From Sneathiella sp. (lineage in GTDB: Bacteria > Pseudomonadota > Alphaproteobacteria > Sneathiellales > Sneathiellaceae): a DNA stretch of 5,812 bases. The stretch lies in contig NVRR01000019.1 in assembly GCA_002732675.1 (NCBI GenBank), positions 1,501 through 7,312 of the forward strand. Reading direction: 5' to 3'. The notes below the pieces were generated by a model. The model did not search any database. It was not told where the DNA came from and saw only the letters and a program-made list of their open reading frames with translations. Numbering within the stretch: position 1 is the first letter of the stretch; each line of letters starts with the position of its first letter. Both the position numbers and the translations under genes were made by a program. Positions 5,208 through 5,812 of the stretch are shown here, in pieces.

Positions 5208-5812
5208 ATGACGGTTACGTTGAATTGTGACATGGGAGAAGGTTTCGGCCTATACAGGCTGGGCGATGACGAGGGTCTAATGCCTCTCATTTCGATTGCA
5301 AATGTGGCATGCGGTTTTCACGCATCGGATTTTAATCATATGCGAAAAACTGTTCGGCTAGCGAAGCAACACGGCGTTAGTGTTGGGGCGCATCCATCTT
5401 TGCCGGATTTCCAAGGATTCGGTCGTCGCGAAATGAAGATGTCGCGCGAAGAGATGGCGAATTGCCTGATTTATCAAATTGGCGCACTTAAGGGGTTTCT
5501 TGATGCAGAGGGTATGTCCCTCAACCACATCAAACCGCATGGCGCGCTGTACGGCATGGCAGCCAGTCAAGAGCACATTGCGGATGCCGTTTGCGATGCC
5601 GCTGACGTCTTCAAGGTACCATTGCTTGGCATGATAGGCACACTTCACGAAACGATGTATCCAGCGCGTGGGCATGAATTTGTGTCTGAATTTTACACAG
5701 ATCTCGATTATGATGATGACGGCAGTTTAATCGTGTCTCAGGTCCATGAGGCGTTCGATGCGAATGGCGCTGCGGCTAAATGCCTTCGGGCAATTAACGA
5801 AGGTAAGGCAAC
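5208..5812 (+). CDS. pxpA: LamB/YcsF family protein (PxpA-type 5-oxoprolinase subunit A), 3'-truncated by window edge
   Basis: An ATG at 5208, preceded by AAGGA with an 8-base spacer, opens a frame that stays open to the right edge; 201 residues are seen of roughly 250 usual for the family. Family landmarks are LNCDMGEG (5-12), ANVACGFHASD (31-41), GAHPSLPD (60-67), FGRREM (71-76), YQIGAL (89-94), HIKPHGALY (107-115) and YDDDGSLI further on. PxpA works with PxpB and PxpC in ATP-dependent opening of 5-oxoproline to glutamate; partners would lie beyond the window, so this role is untested here. The opening LNCDMGEGFG, with Cys7 where PxpA of E. coli has Ala, and the following YRLGDDE, differ from the E. 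coli form, so it may belong to a subfamily with another substrate. The gene is divergent from lysR and a likely regulatory target of it. The symbol is by family resemblance only. Confidence 0.92.
   Translation, partial: MTVTLNCDMGEGFGLYRLGDDEGLMPLISIANVACGFHASDFNHMRKTVRLAKQHGVSVGAHPSLPDFQGFGRREMKMSREEMANCLIYQIGALKGFLDAEGMSLNHIKPHGALYGMAASQEHIADAVCDAADVFKVPLLGMIGTLHETMYPARGHEFVSEFYTDLDYDDDGSLIVSQVHEAFDANGAAAKCLRAINEGKA

Noticed and set aside
5358..5675. 105-codon minus-strand frame
   Set aside because: It is antisense to the LamB/YcsF gene, which has a good ribosome binding site and clear motifs.

Overview
The window (about 50% G+C by eye) looks like an ordinary chromosomal stretch of a proteobacterium, most likely an alphaproteobacterium. 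This rests on the mix of protein families, compact spacing and purine-rich ribosome binding sites, not on any marker gene, so it is only a moderate inference. I see no rRNA, tRNA, CRISPR array, transposase or phage gene. No stretch over 300 bases lacks a gene.

Layout. (1) The left edge cuts into a plus-strand acyl-CoA synthetase (1-1059, 5' end missing) of the CaiC-like class of the ANL adenylating superfamily. (2) A 162-base convergent gap holds an AT-rich perfect dyad that may end the minus-strand transcript. (3) Four minus-strand genes run from right to left: a LysR-type regulator (5079-4168), a short-chain dehydrogenase/reductase (4130-3375), a GMC-family FAD oxidoreductase (3269-1650) and a small partner protein (1653-1222) whose start overlaps the GMC stop by 4 bases. 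(4) Divergent from lysR, a LamB/YcsF (PxpA-type) gene starts at 5208 and runs off the right edge.

How the genes may work together. The set resembles a small catabolic cluster: a GMC flavoenzyme with its partner and an SDR would oxidise an alcohol or carbonyl substrate, a CoA ligase would activate an acid, and a LysR regulator would control the locus. The substrate cannot be read from the sequence. The GMC enzyme carries a C-x5-C-x3-C motif like the one that holds a 3Fe-4S cluster in bacterial FAD-dependent glucose dehydrogenase. However, neither it nor its partner has an export signal and no cytochrome subunit is nearby, so this looks like a cytoplasmic variant with an unknown electron acceptor.

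Regulation. The 128-base lysR/pxpA intergenic region holds a good lysR promoter (TTGGCA, 17 bases, TAAAAT). A CAAT-N11-ATTG dyad of the T-N11-A LysR-box type fills its spacer, which suggests autorepression. The 105-base gap before the GMC gene holds a second candidate promoter followed by a hairpin, so the GMC pair may be transcribed on its own as well as from upstream.
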